A DNA stretch of 64,000 nucleotides from Sordaria brevicollis (lineage: Eukaryota > Ascomycota > Sordariomycetes > Sordariales > Sordariaceae), in NCBI GenBank assembly GCA_033439795.1, contig JAUTDP010000011.1, positions 310,001-374,000 of the forward strand, in the 5' to 3' direction. The notes under the pieces were generated by a model. That model was not told where the DNA came from. It saw only the letters and a list, made by a program, of their open reading frames with translations, and searched no databases. The stretch's first letter is position 1, and each line of letters begins with the position of its first letter. Positions 13,070 to 26,127 of the stretch are shown piece by piece. The position numbers were made by a program, and so were the translations under genes.

Positions 13070-16000
13070 ATACCCTACCCGAACTAAAAAATAGTAATTA
13101 TCGTATCCGGCTTTAAAAAGGATTAAATTCAAAAGATTTAAGTTATAGCCTATTTTATAAAATAAATACTAATAAATTAAAGGCCTACCGTCTCTATATT
13201 ATAGAAAATTTAAATAAAGGATTTATTAAAAGCAATTTTATACTATAGGCCGCCCCTATCCTTTTCGTACCCAAAGCCAATAAAAAGCTCTACTTTTACG
13301 TAAATTATCGAAAATTAAACAAAATTATTAAAAAGGACCGGTATCCGCTCCCGTTAATTGAAGAAACCTTAACCCGCATCGTTCGAACGAAAATTTTTAT
13401 TAAAATCGATATTCAATAAGCCTTCTATCGTATTCGTATATACTTAAACGACGAAGAATTTATAACCTTCTGTATTCGATACGGAGTATATAAATATAAA
13501 ATATTACCCTTCGGGTTAACTAATAAACCGTCTACGTTCTAAAAATATATTAATAACGCTTTAATAAATTATTTAGATAATTTCTATAGTATTTATATTA
13601 ACGATATTCTAATTTACTCCGATAACGGGGAAAAGTATAAAATCTATATTAAAAAAGTATTAAAAAGGTTCTAGCAAACTAAATTATAAATAAATTTAAA
13701 TAAATATAAATTCTATATTATTAAAATAAAGTTTCTAGGGTTTATTATTAGCGTTAATAAAATTTCAATAAACCTAAAGAAAATTAAAGTAGTAAAAGAA
13801 TAAAAAAAACTATTAATAATTAAAAAAATATAATTTTTCTTAAGATTCTATAATTTCTACCGGAAATTTATAAAAGAATATAATAAAATTTTAAAACCAC
13901 TAATAACCCTAACGAAGAAAGGGGAGGCATTTAATTAAATTATAAAGTACTAAATAGTATTTAATACCTTAAAATAACGTTTAATCGACGCCTTAATATT
14001 TACCTATTTCGATTTTAATAAAAAAATAAGGCTAGAAATAAATACGTTAAATAGGGTATTAATTAATATTCTCTCTCAAAAATATAAAAATAATTAATAC
14101 CCTATCGCTTATTTTTCGGAAACTATATAAAGGGTAGAATATAATTACCTAATATACGATAAAGAAATATTAATAATTATAAGGGCCCTAATATATTAAC
14201 GTTTAGAATTTATCGGCCTTTAATGGACCGAGCCTTTTATAATTATTACGGACTACGAAGTATTAAAGTACTTTAATACTAAATATTTATTAAACGTAAA
14301 ATAAACGGTATAAGTATAATTATTATCCTAGTACAATTTTTTAATAACCTATCGATTTAGTAAGGATAATATTGCGGCTAACGCCCTATTTCGAAAATTG
14401 GAGGATATTAAAGATTAGAAGGAAAGGAAGGATTTATAGTAAATAATACGCTTCTTTAAACCTACGGGGGAGGGGGAGGATACGGTTCGTATTTATATAT
14501 TAAACGTAATAAATATTCCTAAAATAATAATTAGCTATAAATTTATTTATTAATTATTAGAAATTAATAAAAAGGATACTTTATTAGAAGAATATAGAGA
14601 AAAAGCTCGAAAAGGAGAGATAGATTTTATATTATTATAAAAATAATTATTACTATTTTATAGTCGCCTTATAATCCTAGAAGGTATTTTAAAAATTAGA
14701 GCGATTTAAAACTATTACGATATATTAGTAATAATTTACTTAAAAAGAAATAAAATATAAAAATTAATTATAATTCGATATTAATAACCCAATTTAATTA
14801 GAAACGTAAATAAATATATAATTAACTATATAATTTACTATATTTTAAAATACCTTTGAGGAAAAATATTAAGAAAATTTCAAAATATTAAAGCGCTTAA
14901 AAGGATTTAGAATTATCTAATTATAAACTTTAAAAAAATATTTATAAATAAATACGGTTATAATAATTTAATAAATATAATCGACCCCTTATTAAAAACT
15001 ACTTAATTATTCCCTTATAAATCGATTATTATAGGTAAGGAGGCCTATAAACTATATTATAAGGGATTATTCCGTATTTTTAGTCTACCTAAGGAGTTTA
15101 TTAATAATAAAAAACTATAATTTCGGTTAGATTTTTTATAAGAATTAACTTCTTTAATCGGGACCAAATAGTCGCTAATTTCGGCGGGATATTTATAAAC
15201 TTCAAGGCAAATCGAAAACTTTTATAAATAAATCGATTAGCAATTTCGTCTATATATTAATTATAATTAAAATAATTAATTAAAAATAATTTCGGTTTTA
15301 ATATATATATAGAATAATTTATTATAAAATAATACCGGTCTATAACCCTATAAAATTTTATTCGGATTTCTAATACTTACTTTCTCGGATTAGAAGACGA
15401 TAATAAATTTAAAAGGTATATTTTCAATAAAATGCTTAAATTAATAAAATACCAAGGACGTTACCGAGAAAATTTAATAATATATAAATTACGCGAAGAA
15501 ATATATCGAAATAATATAACGAAAGTAAACTATTTAAATAAATAAGAAACGTTATAAACCGGATTTTAATATAAGAAACCGAATCTTTATCGTTAAAAAG
15601 AATTAATTAACCGACCGTCCGAATAATAAATTAAATTTTCCTTTAATAAAGTAATATTTCCCTATTATAAGTAAAAAAAGTAATACTTTTTTAGTCGAAT
15701 TGCCTTCGTTGTAGAAGATATCTAATTAATTCCCGCCGGATAAATTGAAGAAATTTCCTAATAATCTATTATCCGGTTAAGCGCCGGAAAACCCGCTAGG
15801 AAAGGTAATATTTAAAAAAGAAGAATATAAAATAGACGAAATTATATTTTCGAAAGTAAATAAAGGAAAATTATTTTATTAAGTAAAATAGAATAAATAA
15901 GACCTAAATCCGGAGTAATATCCAATATAGGACTTTAAAAACGCGGTAATTAAATTAAAAGAATACTATAACGCTTACCCGGAAGTAGCCGGCCTTCCCC

Positions 16001-16167
16001 GGAGGTTATAAAATTAAATTATAATAATATTACGAAATGAAGAAGCACCGGAATATAAAGAAGATAATTTACTAACCTAAATAAGTAATAGGAGATTAAA
16101 GAGGAGGAAGTAATTATAGGTTTTTTTAGAAAAATTCGAAGCGAGTCTTTTTAAAGGGGGGGGGTAA
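13070..16167 (+). pseudogene. Element A pol relic: reverse transcriptase, RNase H, integrase, chromodomain
   Basis: The frame continues from the gag half across B. The RT begins with a PILFVPKANKK-type block near 13250, then YPLPLIEETL, and the catalytic box reads YINDILIYS at 13594-13620 (first Asp of YxDD changed to Asn). RNase H follows near 14020-14400. An integrase core follows near 14900-15250, with a KYGYNNLINIIDP-type stretch. A chromodomain-like end near 15830-16010 (EEYKVDEII ... KLFYQVKW) identifies a chromovirus. A G-run and purine tract immediately precede the 3' LTR. Stops from RIP are frequent. Confidence 0.8.
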
Positions 16168-16461
16168 TATAACGGTACGGCTCACCCGCTGGTCACTTAA
16201 TTTATTATATATCACTGGGTCGCTTAGGGAACGGGGTGAATTTGGGATTTATTATCGTAGGTTACTTATTTATACTAACGAATACCGTATTGCTATTCAC
16301 CCGTATAACGTATTTACTTTAGGGAACGCAAGGCCTATATCTTTCCGCCTACGCTTCTATTTTTGTACGATTAATTTTCCTTTTTTTTCTTCATTTCACG
16401 ATTTTCTATTAATTAAGGATTATTATTGTTTTATTACAAGCTCTTCCTTTTTGCCGTGATA
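16168..16461 (+). repeat. 3' LTR of element A (294 bp)
   Basis: It starts TATAACGG after a polypurine tract (GGGGGGGGG plus TAA) and ends GCCGTGATA, followed by TAGCG. Its length equals that of 2710-3003. Confidence 0.93.
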
Positions 16462-16466
16462 TAGCG

Positions 16467-16589
16467 CGTCTTTTTACTAACGTACTATTAAATAGGGACT
16501 TCGTTACGGAAATAGTATTAGAGGATGAGCTTATATACGATTCGAAATCGTTATTCGAAGAGGAGGAAGATAGATTTATTAATTTAGAT
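16467..16589 (+). pseudogene. Myb/SANT-like protein of the Harbinger element, 3' end beyond element A
   Basis: The frame left at 2709 resumes exactly in phase here (ATA GCG | CGT CTT) and continues as FTNVLLNRDF, then an acidic stretch with EEEED, to about 16589. The next in-frame codon is TAG, either the true stop or a RIP-mutated CAG/TGG; if read through, the frame ends near 16630. The seamless join supports the removal of element A together with one TAGCG copy. Confidence 0.72.
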
Positions 16590-16599
16590 TAGTTTTTTT

Positions 16600-17201
16600 T
16601 TAAAATTATAGGAAATATTTTATTATTTTAATATTATTTAATAGCTCTTATTAATACGATTCTAATAATTTTATTCTTATATTCGTATATATTGTAATAA
16701 GAAAGTTATATTATAACGAATATTTATTATAATTCGATGCGTTATTATTATTATTGGGAAATATAATAATTTTGCTATTTTTTTAAAAATTTCTAAATTT
16801 AATTATATAAAGTAGCTAGTCTATTGCCTTATACGGTAGGCTTTAATAGTTAATTTTATTACTTTATAATATAAGTTCTAGTGGCTAATTTTATTACTTT
16901 ATAATATAGGTTCTAGTAGTTAATTTTACTACTTTATAATATAGGCTTTAATAATTAATTATATAGAGTAAAAAAAATCTAATAAGATTAATAAAAAAAA
17001 TTTAATAATTTGGGTATTCGAATGCCCGCCCGCTAGTAATTATAGTATAAATATAGGGGTTCGGGCGCCCGACCCTAAAAACGTAAACCTTAACCCTATA
17101 TATGGGGTCGGTTTTATAATATTAATTACTCCTTTAAATTAATTCCAAAATTTATATTACTAATATTATTCGATTTAGAATAATTTAGCGAATAAAATAG
17201 T
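16600..17201. other. Non-coding middle of the Harbinger element
   Basis: No coherent reading frame was found. It holds the 35-bp tandem array and, near 17010-17085, a less mutated G+C-rich patch with GGGCGCCCGACCC. It ends in the ATAGT target duplication of element C (17197-17201). Confidence 0.5.
16841..16965. repeat. 35-bp tandem repeat, about 3.5 copies, inside the Harbinger element
   Basis: Units start at 16841, 16876, 16911 and 16946 (partial). Each contains TAATTTTATTACTTTATAAT followed by ATAGG or ATAAG; units differ by a few substitutions, partly RIP-type. It lies between the Myb/SANT-like gene end and element C, in what would be the intergenic part of the host transposon. Confidence 0.85.
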
Positions 17202-17502
17202 TGATAGGGTAACACTACGATGCGTTATAACAATCTGTAATATTAAAAGGAAGGTAATATAAAAAGAAGAAAGGGAGCCGTAGGCTAACGCCTACGGGGA
17301 ATCCTTAAAAAGATTCCAACCCACCTTTAAATAACGTATAATTCAAAGTAGGTCCTCGACCGCGCCTAACGGGCGGCTACCAAATATACGCCTATTAATC
17401 TACCAGCTAGCGGGTTCGGCCAAAATACGGCGCCCATAATATACTATACTTCTTTATCTACGCAATTTAATATATATATATATAATCCGTATTTCCGCAT
17501 CA
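17202..17502 (-). repeat. LTR of element C, left copy (3' LTR in element orientation)
   Basis: On the plus strand it starts TGATAGGGTAAC and ends TTTCCGCATCA, preceded by ATAGT. It contains a short hairpin, CCGTAGG..CCTACGG, near 17278-17300, conserved in the other copy. Length 301 bp. Confidence 0.9.
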
Positions 17503-20500
17503 AGTCCCGGCACTATAAAGAAAAGGCTATTATCCTTAATAGGAATAGCTTTAATTCCTTTTCGGGGAGCGCCGTCTTTTATCCTTTTAACCTTTATCCT
17601 TCTAATCCTTTTTATCTATAAACCGAATTTTTTTCTAACTATCGATATATAAACGCGGAACGCTTTATTTCCGTTTATCCGGCCAATATTTCTAATAATT
17701 TTCTACTAACTCCTTCGTATTTTTAAAATCCTTTATATCCTTTTATTCATTTAAATAGTAATTATAACCTTTTTATTTAATATAGTACTAAATCTTTCCT
17801 TCGATTTATTTATATATAACGATTTTTTTTAATTCGTATTATTTATTATTATTATCGTTAGTATTAAAATCGCTTTAAGAATTTTCGATAGGTTTTAGGG
17901 GAGGTGCCGAACGATTAAAAGGATCTTTATCCCTAGGAATAAATAATAAATAAATAATAAAAATAATTGGGTATATTTTTATTCGGCTAGGTAAGTCCAA
18001 ATAATATATTAGCCGGCTAACCTTCTCGAATACTTTAAAGGGTCCGGAACGTTACTAGGAAGTTTTATATAATAGGCGTTTAAAGAAATAATAATTATAA
18101 TATAATTTAAAGAATACCTTATTCCTAATTTAGAATTCTAATTATTAATAGGAGGCGTTATACCGAAATTTAGTATTAATAATAGCGAAGTCTATAATTA
18201 ATTATATTTTTTACCGGAAGTAGTTTCGGATAGCGGGGTTATTTTTAAATTTATAAGAATTTTGCATTTTGGTACTAATATCGAAGGGTTTTCTTAATTT
18301 ATAATTAAATAAATATTTATAAAGAGAAATTTTAATATTTTCGATAAAAACGTTATTAAAATTCTATTATAAAAATAGAATAATTATTAATTAATTATAT
18401 TCTAGCTTATAAATAAAAGTGTAAAAACGGATAGCGATTTCGACCGTTTAATTTTTACGCTTAATAATATTATTACTAGAAGGATAGTAAGTTGTAATTA
18501 TTATTAATTTCGTACCTATTATAATCTATATACCTTTTTAGAATTGCGATATAAATTTTCGATTTCGGTCCGAAATAATACCGATTAGAAATCCCTAATT
18601 ATAAAAAAGGAATAAGCGGATAATAATAATTCCTTATTTTATAGTAATATAAGTATTATAATTAGGGATAAATAACGTTCGTTTTAATATTTTATCGGTA
18701 ATAAATATAAGGGTATTAAAAATATTATAATTAGGCATTTACTAGGGAATATTTTTTAATAATACTTTAGGAAATTTTATAATAAAATCGAGAAATATAA
18801 TTTTTATTAAGAGAGTTTCTTTTAATTTAATTAATTAATAATCCCCGATAATTAACTATCGGTTAATTTAATTTAATTAATAAATTAAGTAGTATTCTAA
18901 ATATTATTTAATAAGGCGGGTTTTATTAACGAAGGATAAACCTTAAAATTCGTATATTATATAATTTTAATTAAAATAATATTTATCGTCGTAAATTAAT
19001 TTTAATATTACTTTAATTTATTTAAAAAGAATATAGAATATTTTTATTTTATTAACTTATTAATTATAAATAAATCTATTCTTTATAAAAAATAGATAAT
19101 TAAATTTCGAAAAAACGATATTTCCGTCCTTAAAGACTTTTTTAGAGTAAGTTTTTAAATATTCTTAAATTTTCCTAAATTTAATATTTAATACGTACGA
19201 AGAGATAAAAGCCTTATATAATTTAAGATTTATTTACGCTTCGGAAAATAAGTATTATATATCGTTTATTTATATAATTCGGTCTTTAATTTAAATATCG
19301 TCGAATATTAGCGTACTATTGGGATTTTTATTACTAAAAATTATTTATAAATAACTTAGGGCATCGGGGATAAAATTTAATTTACTAAAGATATAAAATA
19401 CTTTCAATTTATATTCGGATAGGTAAATTAAAGCGTTAATTAACCGTCGATTAATATAATCGGTTAACGAAATACGTAAAGAGGTTTATTCAATAATACC
19501 CTTTATAATTAAATAATTAATTAATATTATAATAAATAGGTTATATATGTAAAATTATATACAAAACTTCTTTACGGCCTAAATTAAATATATAACTTCG
19601 AATTTAAAAAGATTATAATAAATTTTTACTTTAGTAAAAACCTTATTTAAGAATATAATAAGTAGAATTTAATATAAAAGGATAAAGGAACTTTCGATTT
19701 ATTAAAACCTATCTTTCAAATAAAAGATTATTATTCCGAATCTCCGTTCTAAAAATCCGTCTATTTAAAGAAATACTAATTTATTAGGGTCGAAATAGTA
19801 TAGAATAATATTAAAATCGCAAATAATATATTAAAGTATATTAAATACAATAAATTCGGTTAATAAAAATATAAAAAAGGTTTTAATATAATAAATTATA
19901 CGCTAAGCCGGCTTACCCGCTTCGATTTTACCTATTTTTCGTCTTATAATTAAGAGATCGACTTTATAGAATTAGAATAATTTAATAAATTATATATAGT
20001 AAACGATTAAATAGCGAAAAAAGCTAATTTCATTAATATATTATTCGAACGCTTTTAAACTATTAAGAAACGTAAAATTTTTAAATACTTTAATTTTATT
20101 TTTAATTATATAAAAACCGAAATTATTAATATAGAAACCTAATAATTTAATATTCGGGTATTTTAAATATAATTTCTTTAAAAATAAAATAATATTTTTC
20201 AAAATAAATAGGGAAAAAATAGCATCGAAATACTAGAAATAATCTTCGACCGTATTTAATACAATAACGATATTATCGATATAAATTCTATAATAATCCT
20301 TATATTCTTAAAGGAATATATTTATAAACTTTTATATATATACGGGGGTATTTTTAAATCCTATTTAAATTACAATTAATTATTTTAGGCTTCGGTATAT
20401 TATTAAGGTAAATCGGTTTCGATATTTATATTATATTCTAAATTAGTAGAAAAAAAATATTACGTCGATAATAATAATAATAATTTTTCCGCGTATAAAT

Positions 20501-23500
20501 ATAATAATCTTATATTATAAAAATAAAAGATAATTATTAAAGATAATTAAATTATTTAATACGTAGAGGTCGATAATAAGGCGGCCTTTAAGCTCGTTTT
20601 TAATTTCTCTTTATATAATAAAAATTAAATACGTAAAAAGGGTAATATACTTTACCCAATTTATTTTACCTTATTTATAAAACGTATTAAATATTTTATT
20701 AATAATAACTTAATCTTTTTTATTTATTAAATATATCCGGGCTATAATTTTATAATTTTACTAGCCCTCTACTAATAAAATTTATATTATATCCTTTTCG
20801 GGTATTTCGATTAAATTTCCTTCTTTCTAGAATTTGGGGAATTGTACGACAAATTTAATTAATATTTATAATATACGTCTATTTTTAACGAAAATATAAA
20901 CGCTTTCTTCTATTATTAATTTAGGAATTTTATTATCTATCTAGATATTAAAGTTAGACTATTTATCGGGTATTTTAAATAAATTAATAGGTTCGGTACT
21001 TAATATTTTCGTATTAAGTATTTATTTTTTACTAATTATATTTATTAATAATTATTTAAAATTGATAGCGGTTAAATTAATATTAATTTCGACGTTAATA
21101 AGGATATAATATATTTAGTAAATAACTTTAATAATTTTATTAATTAATAGGGTACGATTATTATTTATTAATTATAATATTTAAATTACGAGAGCCGTTT
21201 CGTAAATATCGGACTAATTAGAAGTAAAATAGCCGTCCGCGTTATATTTAATAATTATATTAACCTTTTACTTATAGGGTATAATTATATCCGTATTAAT
21301 CGTATTCTTTATTAAGATTATACGTAGGGATTGCGTATTAATTACTATATTAATAATTATTATATACGAGGAGTTAAATAAAAAATTACAATCCTTTAAG
21401 AAATTAATATAATTAATTAAGATTATACATTCCTCTTTTAACTATAGCGTTACCTTTTTTTTAATAACGATTTTACAGGAATAATAATATAGAAATTTTA
21501 ATATATTAAAAATAATATTAAAATTATCCTATAATAAAATTACCTCTCCCTTATAGTAATCGATCTTTATTTATTTCGGGTATAAGAAAAAATTTACAAA
21601 TAAGAAAATAAATTCTAAATCATTTATTATTTAATTTATAGCCTAAATCTTTAATAAAGTAAAGGCCCCGTATATATCCCTCCTAATTAAAAACATTATA
21701 AAAATCGCTTATTTAATAAATTTAACCGGCTTACCTCCTACTCCTTTAATTCGAATAATATAATCCGTAAAAATTAAATAATTTAATATACTAAAGAATT
21801 TACAATCGATAATAATTTTTATTACTCTAGGATTTATATAGATTTTAATTTCTTCCGAATTTAGAATAATTCTAATATAAATCCTTAAATAAATAAAGCT
21901 AGCGAACGGTCTTTATTTAGAAAATTCGTTTTACTAAGGGGTAACTTCTTTAAATTAAAAGGGTATAATTATAATATAATTAATATTATCGTTAAATATC
22001 GTCTTTAAATAGAAATTTAAATAAACGAAGAGTTAATTATAAGAGGGATAAACGTCGCCGCAATTTATATACTTCGAATATTTATTATTTATATAAATAT
22101 TTAGGATAAATTCGGTATTAATAATTTTAAGGGTATAAATTTTAGTGTAATTACTCTTTATATCCTACATTGGGAATTTTATTAAATATTTAAAATAAAT
22201 TAATTCGTTATTATATATATAATAAACCGAATTATCCGAATTATATCCATCTTTAAAGCCGAATTTAGTAAAATTAATAATTTCTTCTTCAATATAATAA
22301 GTACGATCTTTACTCCATTCGCAGTTTCTATTATATTCGTTATTATAATTTTAATCGTTATTACAAAGGCGCGAATTATTACGTTTATAATTATTACGTA
22401 TGCGGGAATTACTACGGTTATATATTTTATAATTATAAGAGTTATTATAATTATAAAAGCCGTTACGGTCGTAATTACCGCAATCGCGGGTACTATTATA
22501 ATTACGATTATTATTATAATTATGAATAAATTAATTACGGTTACGATTATAATTATTATAATTAAAAGAATTATTAATTAAATTATACTTATTATAAACT
22601 ACCGAATAGAAAATAATACGCTTACTTTCAATAATTTATATATACAAATCCGCAATATTATCGAATAATAGGTTAGGGATTAGGGTTTTAATATTAATAT
22701 TAAAACGATTCTAAATTTAAATTAATATTCCGTAATAATAATCCCTATTTTTAAATATAATACTTATAGCCTAAGCTAAACGGAACTATTTAAATAAGAA
22801 ATTAATAATTATATTCTTATCTTTATAAATATTATATAAAATAAATTATCCTTCGGTAAATTTATAAATAGCGGTAATTATATTAAATACAAATTTAATT
22901 ATTAATATTCTAATAAAATCGTTAAATGTAATTAACTTAACGCGTTTCTTAAAAGTAAATTAATTATATTATTATATATAAACGGCGCTTTATAAAAATA
23001 AAGGTTATATACGGATTAATTATTTACTAATATAATTATAAGGGTTATTAATAATTAAAATATAAAAACAATTAACGAATATACTAACGTCCGTAAAAAC
23101 TATATTCGCGCCCGATTTAATTATACTTATATCGTTAAAATCGTTAATAAAAGGGTTAAAAATACCGATTTTATTATATTTAAAACGGGTTTTATTATTA
23201 TCAATATTAAATATTAATTTAAAAAAGGTAAACTTATAAGAATTATAACGTTTATTATATATATATTTATTAGGCTTTATTTCGTTATTACTACTATTAT
23301 TATTAGGATTATTATTAAAATTATCGGCAAATATAAGCTTATAAAGAGTATTAAGAAGGCTTTTAACGCTTCCCGAAGCGGTAATAATTTTACTACGAGC
23401 CTTATTATCTTTAAAACGAATAACGGCTCTATTAAACGATTTTAAAGAAAAGGTAAGGGGGGAACGGAACGGGTTAATTAAAATAAAAATATCGTTAACC

Positions 23501-25538
23501 TTATTAAATTTATTAATAAAATTAATTAATATTTTAAATTATTTTCCTTTGTATATTTTATATTCAATACGAACTTTATCCTTAACGGTTTTATACGCAT
23601 CTTTAACAGAGAAATCAAAATAAGTATTAAAATAGATATATTCCGTTTAAAAAATATATATTACCTAAATATAGCGTTTATTTACTTTAATATAGCGTAA
23701 AAATATTTCCTCTTAGCGTTTTATTATATAATAAATATTTTTATCCTTTTTATTTTAATTCTTAATTTAATTTTCCATTATTTTAAATATTTTAAATTCG
23801 CGGTTTTTAATACCGTTAACCTACTTTATAAAATTCTTTTTATTAATTTCAATATTAAAATAGAATAGTTTAATAAAACGGGGATCGATATAATTAGGGT
23901 TAAAATTACTAAATCTATTGTAAGGATAGCGTAAATTATCGTTAATTGGCTTTTCGCGGAGGACCTTAGTTTTTTCCGGGATATTTTTATCGTAACGAAA
24001 ATAGGGAAGAACGTCGAAATATATATAATCCTTTTCTTCTTTAATATAAGCTTAATAAAATTTATAAACATTTATAGTAATAAAGGAATTATTAGAAAAG
24101 AGGTTATTATTATAAATAATTATAACGTTAAACGTATTAAAAAAATAATTAGGAAATTAATTAAATATATTTATTAAATCCTAAATTAATTCTTTACTTC
24201 TATTTTTACCTCTTAAAATAATTATAATTTCGAAATAATTACTCTTAAATTTTAATATATATTAATTAAAGGTATTTATTTATATTAAATAATTATAACG
24301 GAATTCTATAATATAATTATCAACCTTTTATAATCTATCTTTATAATACGTAAAATATTTATCAACGCGAATAAAATTATTATCGACGTATTTAAAATAT
24401 TTATCGAAGGTCGTTATATATCGATTTGCTTTTTTTCTCTTTAAATCGATAAAATTAAATTTTTACTATAATTTTTTTTATATTAAGCGTTTAAATATAT
24501 CGCTTTCTCCTCTACTATTTTTATTATTAAAACTTTTAAAATCGCTACGGCCTAATATAACGGTATCGCAATTAACGCATTATAATATACATTTATTAAA
24601 TAAAGTAAAAAGGGTAAGGCTTTTAAAGGGGATAAAACTTTCGGGAAGAACGATATTAAAAGAAAATTATCGAAAATAATTTTTAAAGGGAAATAAAATA
24701 TTAACAACCAACGAAATAATACTATTAATTAATCTTATTTTAGGGGGTATAAAACGGGGCGTAGAATCGTTCTCGCGATTATAATTAAGGTCGAATCGGA
24801 TTTACGAATTTAAACAACGGCGGAATTACGTAATATTATAATAGGAACCGATTAAAGTAATTCGCTATTAATTAAATAATTAGACGTTAAAGTTATTTAA
24901 ACGGTCGAAATTATAAATACCTAAGGTTAGAGCCGATATTTTTCAAAAAGAGCGGTATAAACCGGCTTCTTCGGGGGGATTTTTACTAATTATAATAATT
25001 TAATTAATAAAGAAATTAACGTACAATTAAAAGGGGTATTAATAATAAAATTAAAGTAATAATAAAAGGGGAAATAAAAGGAATAAGAAAAATAAGAAGC
25101 CGTAAACGCTATCGAAGGTAAATTATATATTATTTTAAGTTACCCTTAATATCGAAATTCGAATAAAGTCCGGATTGGGGTAATACTATATATTTTTATA
25201 CATTAATCGATATAATATCGACGCGAACGCAATAATATAAGATAATAAAAGCGGGGAAATTATAATATTATTAAAATAACCGTCTAAAATAAATAAGTAA
25301 ATAATTTTAATATAAATAAAAAGCGTTATTAAAATTAGCCGTCTAAAATAAATAAGTAAAATAATTAATAAAATTAATAAATTAGAGCGGGCATCGTTAA
25401 AATTAGCCGTTTAAAATAAATAAGTAAAATAATCGATAAAATTAGCAAATTCGTAATATCGTTAACGAATTTACTAGAGGGGTTATAAAGAGTATATTAC
25501 TTATAATAATTATTGAACGTTGAATTATAATTATTAAT
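17503..25538 (-). pseudogene. Element C gag-pol relic
   Basis: On the minus strand, reading through RIP stops, the RT catalytic block reads YIDNIVIV followed by NTVEDYF (20260-20283 for the core). This is the Y-x-DD-I-V-I box of one gypsy lineage, with the second Asp changed to Asn. Gag lies to the right (about 22300-24700). It ends in a low-complexity Asn/Arg/Tyr-rich stretch at about 22320-22600, which is likely the mutated zinc-finger and Ser/Arg/Asn tail. Integrase and RNase H should lie between 17600 and 20000; I did not define their borders. The internal region is about 1.7 kb longer than in A or B. Confidence 0.7.
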
Positions 25539-25832
25539 TAATAAGGTAATACTACGATGCGTTATAGTAATTTATAATATTAAAAGGAAGGTAATGTAAA
25601 AAGAAGAAAGGGAGCCGTAGGTTAACGCCTACGGGGAATCTTTAAAAGGATTCCGACCTACCTTTAAATAACGTGCAATTCAAAGTGGGTCTTCGACCGC
25701 GCCCGACGGACGGCTGCCAGGTATGCGCTTATTAGTTTGCCGGCTAGCGGGTTCGGCTAAGGTACGGCGCCCATAGTATACTATGCTTCTTTATCTACGC
25801 AATTTAATATATGTATATATAATCCGTGTTTC
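25539..25832 (-). repeat. LTR of element C, right copy, main part (5' LTR in element orientation)
   Basis: It starts TAATAAGGTAATACTACGATG on the plus strand (positions 25539 on) and aligns with 17202 onward. It breaks at GTTTC (25828-25832) where element D begins; the last 7 bases are found at 33200-33206. Confidence 0.9.
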
Positions 25833-26127
25833 TGTCATAGGCTTAGCCTAGTGACTGCACGTGACTTGGTTACGTACCTGTGCTAAGGTTGTGATTATTA
25901 TTAAGATGATTACAACCTTATTCGGCTAGCTTGCCGCCGCGGTCGTACAGCGATACGGTCGCGGTCCCGGTCATATAACTACGCGCGCCCTACGCGCGTA
26001 TGGTCTGTGTGCCGTACCTTTATAAGGGCAACTACCCGCGTATAGCTTCGCTCCCTTTTTTCTTTTCCTTCTTCGTATAATATTATATATTTTATTCTAT
26101 TTACTTTGGTCGTATTTACCTGTAATA
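25833..26127 (+). repeat. 5' LTR of element D (295 bp)
   Basis: It starts TGTCATAGGCTTAGCC and ends ACCTGTAATA, preceded by GTTTC. A TATA-like CCTTTATAAGGG near 26020 is shared with the other LTR and is a plausible promoter. The first half is little RIP-mutated. Confidence 0.92.

Larger units (their letters stand above)
2710..16461 (+). mobile_element. Ty3/gypsy chromovirus element A, interrupted by element B
   Basis: LTRs of 294 bp at both ends (2710-3003 and 16168-16461) are bounded by the 5-bp duplication TAGCG (2705-2709 and 16462-16466). Without element B and its duplication the element is 6916 bp. Its left half encodes gag and protease and its right half reverse transcriptase, RNase H, integrase and a chromodomain, all on the plus strand. 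Every part has many RIP stops. It is inserted in the Myb/SANT-like gene of the Harbinger element, so it is younger than that element and older than B. Confidence 0.92.

Noticed and set aside
2710..16461. Single retrotransposon with four LTRs made by unequal recombination
   Set aside because: Inner and outer LTRs belong to different length subtypes, and each pair is flanked by its own 5-bp duplication, which only nested insertion explains.
17278..17300. Hairpin in the LTR of element C as a transcription terminator
   Set aside because: A 7-bp stem conserved in both LTR copies, but fungal RNA polymerase II termination does not rely on such stems; noted only as an LTR feature.
23826..24071. Minus-strand frame of 81 codons in element C
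   Set aside because: It lies in RIP-mutated gag; chance open stretch rich in Ile, Leu and Lys as expected from A+T-rich DNA.
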